A DNA stretch of 10,010 nt, from the NCBI GenBank assembly GCA_024225895.1, contig JAAEMC010000645.1, forward strand, positions 1 through 10,010. The letters are read 5' to 3'. Below the pieces are notes generated by a model, which was not told where the DNA came from, did no database searches, and worked only from the letters and a program-made list of their open reading frames with translations. The first letter of the stretch is position 1. Each line of letters starts with the position of its first letter. Made by a program: the position numbers and the translations under genes. Positions 6,718-10,010 of this stretch are shown here, piece after piece. The stretch is from Desulfobacteraceae bacterium (GTDB lineage: Bacteria; Desulfobacterota; Desulfobacteria; Desulfobacterales; Desulfobacteraceae).

Positions 6718-7302
6718 ATGAAGCAAAAAAGATCAAAACACCTGAACAACAAGGGCTTTACCCTCTTGGAAATCCTGGTGGGCGTTGCCATTATCGGTAT
6801 TGTGCTCACCATGGCGGCACCGGGCTTTAAAAATGCCAGGACATCAAGCAAGGCAGTGGCATTACAGAGTGCTGCAGACAAGATCTATGAGCATTGGCGG
6901 TTTTTTTGTGAGGAAGCCGGTATCCCCATGAATCCAACCGATGGCAATGCCGCTATTCTTGATGACAACAGTGCCATGGATGTCCTGATTAGAGGAGAAG
7001 GCCTTGAAGATGACTATACAAACGCCTATGAGCGGTCCGGCCTTCAACCCATGACCCGCATGGCCACCTATGACGGCAGTGCTGAGAGCTTTGATGTTCA
7101 AGGCTTTCTGGTGGAGCTGACCGTTGACGGGGATGATTTTTTGGTAACCTACTCTGATGTACCCACAGAGATGGTTGAAGTTGTCTGGCAAAAGAATTTC
7201 AGTAGTGATTTTAATAAAGATTCAGCGATCACTAGCGGGAATGTCCAATATACCGAGGACGCAGACGGTGTTCATGACCTGGTCTTTGCACGTCGTATCT
7301 AA
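6718..7302 (+). CDS. Type IV prepilin-like protein (candidate major or minor pilin)
   Basis: This 194-residue protein carries a prepilin signal: basic leader MKQKRSKHLNNKG, cleavage between Gly13 and Phe14, Glu18 as mature Glu5, and a hydrophobic stretch to about 38. The mature protein of about 181 residues has a normal pilin or GspH-like size. There is a single cysteine (64), so no internal disulfide loop as in many type IVb pilins. The soluble part is acidic (for example LEDDY, TVDGDDF). AAAGGAG (6701-6707) lies 10 bases before the ATG, the strongest ribosome site in the operon, which may mean higher expression than its neighbours. It is the second of two consecutive prepilin genes and lies between the secretin and the assembly genes. 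Whether it is the filament's main subunit or a minor one cannot be told from sequence. Confidence 0.85.
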   Translation: MKQKRSKHLNNKGFTLLEILVGVAIIGIVLTMAAPGFKNARTSSKAVALQSAADKIYEHWRFFCEEAGIPMNPTDGNAAILDDNSAMDVLIRGEGLEDDYTNAYERSGLQPMTRMATYDGSAESFDVQGFLVELTVDGDDFLVTYSDVPTEMVEVVWQKNFSSDFNKDSAITSGNVQYTEDADGVHDLVFARRI

Positions 7303-7314
7303 TGGGGACACACT

Positions 7315-8544
7315 ATGTTAAAACTGCCGAAATTTACCAAACACTTTGTCCAGAGCCTGGATGATTTCAACGGGATCGGTAAGGGCGATACAATCATTTT
7401 ATCCGGGGATCTGGTTCTGGCCACCCTTGAAAAAAGTGACAACTACATTGAGGAAGGTTATATTCTTCAAAAGCCAAGAAGGATATCCCTTGTTCCAGAC
7501 CTTAAAAATAAGAAGTTTTTGTATTTATGGGTAAAAGAGCAGGCTCTTTCACTGGCAAAGCAGATCAAAAACGTTCACCTGGTCCTGGCCCATGATTACT
7601 ATCTTCGGGCAGGCTTTTTAAAACACAAAAGGACCGTGTTCCTGGCAGGTGGTGCATCGGATTATGCGGTCAACCTTGAGATTCTTATGTTTGAAAAAGG
7701 GGTCTTGCAGGATTGCCGGGAATTAACGCTTGAAAGGCATGATACACCCGAATTTACTGAACAGCTTCTGGAACACATCCATAAAATCAAAGACAAGTGG
7801 CCGGAAGCCAGAATCGAATGGCATGATCCCCTGCCTGAAATGCCCTCAGCCTTAAAAGGGTATCGAATAAAAAAAGCCGGCCCCCTTAATTTTTTGTTAC
7901 CCACCTTTCAATCTGTTGAAAACGGTGAACAAAAACCATCCTATGGATTCTATGTGCTGGCCGGTTCTGTGACGTTTTTTTTTCTTACAGCCTATGTCCT
8001 GCTGTTAATGCAAAACCACAATGAATATAAAGAAAAAGTTCATTATTTCAAGCGGGCTATCAAGGGGTATGAAAAGATATATGCCAAGGGCGATAACAAC
8101 CTGGACATGTTGGAAAAGCAGCGTAGCTTTTTAGACGAAACAAAGGCCTATAACGAAAAGACGGTCTTTATGAGCCAGATACTGTCATATTTTATCAAAA
8201 AAGACATCAAGGTCAGAGAATTGAAAATGGTCATGAAGACTGATCCGGATATGACCGTTAAAGACCACAGAAAAGCCAAAAAAAAGCATCGCAAACAAAA
8301 AGTAAAAGCCATTTATGACTTTGAAGTCGTGATCCACCTGCCCAAGCCTGCCAATCCTGACAAGCTCAATGGATTGCAACAGATCAATCCTGTGATGGAG
8401 GATATGACAAAGGCATTGGGCGTCAATCTGGATATGAAAGTCTGGAAGGAAAGCACTCTCAAAGGATTTATCCCGGCCCAACGGCGGGTTTACAAACTCC
8501 ATGGCACGATCATTTCTACCCGGAAAACGGAGAAACAGGCATGA
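7315..8544 (+). CDS. GspL/BfpC-like bitopic assembly protein
   Basis: This 409-residue protein has a cytoplasmic N-terminal region of about 210 residues, one membrane segment (about 211-232, YGFYVLAGSVTFFFLTAYVL) and a periplasmic part with a helical coiled-coil-like stretch (about 235-300) and a small alpha/beta domain (about 330-400). This layout matches GspL of type II secretion and BfpC of the bundle-forming pilus, and equals PilM and PilN of type IVa pili joined in one chain. Such proteins couple the cytoplasmic motor ATPase to the periplasmic alignment complex. Strand patterns such as DTIILSGDLVLATLEK and TVFLAGGASDYAVNLEILMFEKG fit a degenerate actin-like fold. A very basic patch (about 315-331, DHRKAKKKHRKQKVK) lies in the periplasmic part. 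GGGGA (7304-7308) precedes the ATG; the gene overlaps the next by four bases. The assignment rests on architecture and context rather than on a diagnostic motif. Confidence 0.7.
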   Translation: MLKLPKFTKHFVQSLDDFNGIGKGDTIILSGDLVLATLEKSDNYIEEGYILQKPRRISLVPDLKNKKFLYLWVKEQALSLAKQIKNVHLVLAHDYYLRAGFLKHKRTVFLAGGASDYAVNLEILMFEKGVLQDCRELTLERHDTPEFTEQLLEHIHKIKDKWPEARIEWHDPLPEMPSALKGYRIKKAGPLNFLLPTFQSVENGEQKPSYGFYVLAGSVTFFFLTAYVLLLMQNHNEYKEKVHYFKRAIKGYEKIYAKGDNNLDMLEKQRSFLDETKAYNEKTVFMSQILSYFIKKDIKVRELKMVMKTDPDMTVKDHRKAKKKHRKQKVKAIYDFEVVIHLPKPANPDKLNGLQQINPVMEDMTKALGVNLDMKVWKESTLKGFIPAQRRVYKLHGTIISTRKTEKQA

Positions 8545-9092
8545 AAGATAAATATAAAATAGTGGTCGGCCTGGCGGTTATCATTTTGTGCGTTGTCACG
8601 ATCAACAGTACAAAACAAGCCTTGCGTTTATCGAAAAAAAAAATAAAGGCCCAGCACGAAAACAATGTTGCACTGGACCGGTTTAAAAGCATTTATGACG
8701 GATTGAAACCGGTAAAGGATAATTGGAACACAACCTATCAGGACAGTGCGAAATTCAAAGATCATCTGCGGCTCTATGAAATGCTCGGTATTGAAAGATA
8801 CGGCCTGAAAAGTGACGCAGAAAAGCTCAACCCCAAAGAGATTGAGCGTGTCTATTATCAAGGGACCAATATTGGTCTGGACCGTATCTGTTTAAAAAGC
8901 AAAAATGCGTCAGGATTTTTAATCACGGCCAACAGCTTCAGTGACATGATGAAAGGCCTTGATAATCTTACCAAAAGAAAAGATATCCGCATGGATAATA
9001 TCAAGCTCGTTCTGCAAAAACAGCAGCCCAGTGCTGTCATAGAAAATTTTTGTGTCCTGTTTCGATCTAAAATTAAGGAAGGGGCATTATGA
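8541..9092 (+). CDS. GspM/PilO-like bitopic inner-membrane protein
   Basis: This 183-residue protein has a short cytoplasmic tail (MKDKYK), one membrane helix (about 7-22), a charged helical stretch (about 24-60) and a small periplasmic domain (about 100-180) of ferredoxin-like size. The pattern is that of GspM and PilO, which pair with GspL/PilN in the inner-membrane platform. A strand-like segment (GLDRICLKSKNASGFLITANS) and a helix (SFSDMMKGLDNLTKR) fit such a domain. The start overlaps the stop of the upstream gene (ATGA), and the stop overlaps the next start in the same way, which suggests translational coupling. GGAG (8529-8532) precedes the ATG by eight bases. Sequence identity to named families is not evident by eye, so the call rests on size, topology and position. 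Confidence 0.6.
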   Translation: MKDKYKIVVGLAVIILCVVTINSTKQALRLSKKKIKAQHENNVALDRFKSIYDGLKPVKDNWNTTYQDSAKFKDHLRLYEMLGIERYGLKSDAEKLNPKEIERVYYQGTNIGLDRICLKSKNASGFLITANSFSDMMKGLDNLTKRKDIRMDNIKLVLQKQQPSAVIENFCVLFRSKIKEGAL

Positions 9093-9682
9093 GCAAAACC
9101 ATCAGAGATCAGAATCACATCATTCTTTTGATTGCACTGGTTGCAATTATCTACTTTATCAATTTCAAACTCAGTGATGTCAATGCCAGCATAAAAAAAT
9201 GGCCGGTTGAGGGCAAGCAGACATCCATTAAAGCAGTTGAGCTTGCTGATCCTAAAAACATTCCACTGGTTCATGCCGGATCCAAGGCAAAAAAAACCAG
9301 CTATGAAGTTCTGGAAAACCTGGACAAAGCTTTTGCACCACCCCCAAAACCAGTTCCCAAACCGCAGCCTGTGGCGGTAATACCTAAAGCAAAAGAGCCG
9401 GCTCCTGTACAGGAAATAAAAGATCCGCCCAAACCAAAACCCAAGCCAAAGCCCAATTATCTTAAAATCGTGGCAAAAAAAATCAGGGTGCAGGGGATAT
9501 CCGATACCGGGGCGTTTATTATGAATCGTTTTATCCCGGTCAATGAAAAGTTAACCGATTATCCCATCAGACAGGAAACCAACGCCCATAAATATATCAC
9601 GCTGGCAAAAGTCTGCCCAAAGAACATGACCATCACCTTGTCCCATAGAGGCAAGAAAAAAACCATAAAGGTAGAACATTAA
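9089..9682 (+). CDS. GspC/PilP-like periplasm-spanning protein with a Pro/Lys-rich linker
   Basis: This 197-residue protein has a membrane helix at about 10-27, a spacer, a Pro/Lys-rich stretch (about 84-122, ending PPKPKPKPKP) and a C-terminal domain of about 75 residues. The C-terminal domain (LKIVAKKIRVQGISDTGAFI...NEKL...MTITLSHRGKKKTIKV) has the strand pattern of the HR domain of GspC/PilP, which docks on the N0 domain of the secretin; here the partner would be the first gene of the operon. Rigid Pro/Lys stretches are also found in TonB, where they span the periplasm, so a TonB-like protein was considered. The neighbouring L- and M-like genes favour the GspC/PilP role. AAGGAAGGGG precedes the ATG, and the gene overlaps its upstream neighbour by four bases. 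Confidence 0.65.
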   Translation: MSKTIRDQNHIILLIALVAIIYFINFKLSDVNASIKKWPVEGKQTSIKAVELADPKNIPLVHAGSKAKKTSYEVLENLDKAFAPPPKPVPKPQPVAVIPKAKEPAPVQEIKDPPKPKPKPKPNYLKIVAKKIRVQGISDTGAFIMNRFIPVNEKLTDYPIRQETNAHKYITLAKVCPKNMTITLSHRGKKKTIKVEH

Positions 9683-10010
9683 ATGATCAGCTTTTTAAAG
9701 ATATTTGTTTATAAATTCTGGTGGCTGATCGGCATTGTTTTGATCCTTGTCACCCCGGTCTTTATCATTGGCGTGTCGGAAAGCGTTGCTGCCTCGGAAT
9801 CTGCGTTTTTAAAAGATATTGGCATGAAAAATTCTGCTGCAAAGATAGTCAATCTGAAACAGGCCCTTTTCTGGGAAGCCAGGGCCTTTGGCAACCGGGT
9901 CAAGGGAGCCTATGACTGGCAGCCGGAGCACAGGGTTTACGGCAATCTTTATTCTCTGGACCGCGACACAGGGGCTCTATATTTCCAGTACTATCAAGAC
10001 GGCGAAATAA
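9683..10010 (+). CDS. 5' part of an unrecognised membrane-anchored protein (cut by the window edge)
   Basis: An ATG follows the stop of the upstream gene with no gap (TAAATG) and opens a frame of 109 codons with no stop to the window edge. The product starts MISFLKIFVYKFWWLIGIVL, with a membrane helix at about 8-30, followed by a probably periplasmic soluble part that includes QALFWEARAFGNRVKGAYDW. I recognise no family, and neither ATPase (Walker) nor polytopic platform features are visible so far. The zero-gap junction makes it a firm member of the operon, so it is probably a further inner-membrane or periplasmic component of the apparatus. An AAAGG stretch lies about 11 bases before the ATG. 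The C-terminal extent is unknown. Confidence 0.75.
   Translation, partial: MISFLKIFVYKFWWLIGIVLILVTPVFIIGVSESVAASESAFLKDIGMKNSAAKIVNLKQALFWEARAFGNRVKGAYDWQPEHRVYGNLYSLDRDTGALYFQYYQDGEI

Overview
The window comes from a Gram-negative bacterium: it encodes a FadL-type outer-membrane beta-barrel, a lipoprotein secretin and inner-membrane parts of a type IV filament / type II secretion-like machine. Gene style and the subfamily of the small AhpD-like protein would fit an anaerobic Desulfobacterota (Desulfobacteraceae-like) organism, but this placement is an inference and not proven by the sequence.

Left part (1-2220). A possible partial reading frame runs off the left edge on the minus strand. 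Beside it, also on the minus strand, lie a small exported protein of unknown function (87-572) and an LrhA/PecT-like LysR-type regulator (725-1627). The regulator is divergent from a small AhpD-like/carboxymuconolactone decarboxylase-family protein (1746-2102). The two share an AT-rich intergenic region with two nested palindromes, the classic layout of a LysR regulator and its target.

Middle (2147-3982). A bidirectional terminator-like inverted repeat separates the AhpD-like gene from a convergent FadL/OmpP1/TodX-family outer-membrane protein (2221-3549, minus). The 433-base region between the FadL start and the next operon is divergent. It carries an array of TGTAAA hexamers (3741-3787) at 10-11 bp spacing, one turn of the helix each, which looks like a multi-site operator for a tandem-binding regulator. 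A very good extended -10 promoter sits just before the operon.

Right part (3983-10010, all plus strand, tightly packed). This is an operon of at least seven genes: an R64 PilN/BfpB-like secretin lipoprotein with a polyserine linker; two prepilin-like proteins, one of them unusually long; a GspL/BfpC-like bitopic assembly protein; a GspM/PilO-like bitopic protein; a GspC/PilP-like protein with a Pro/Lys-rich linker; and the start of an unrecognised membrane-anchored protein cut by the window edge. Together they form an outer-membrane pore, an inner-membrane alignment complex spanning the periplasm, and filament subunits. The order (secretin, pilins, L, M, C) matches neither the usual gspC-to-M order nor pilMNOPQ. 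The motor ATPase, platform protein and prepilin peptidase are not in the window. This operon is the best candidate for a poorly described system here, probably a divergent type IVb-like pilus or secretion apparatus.
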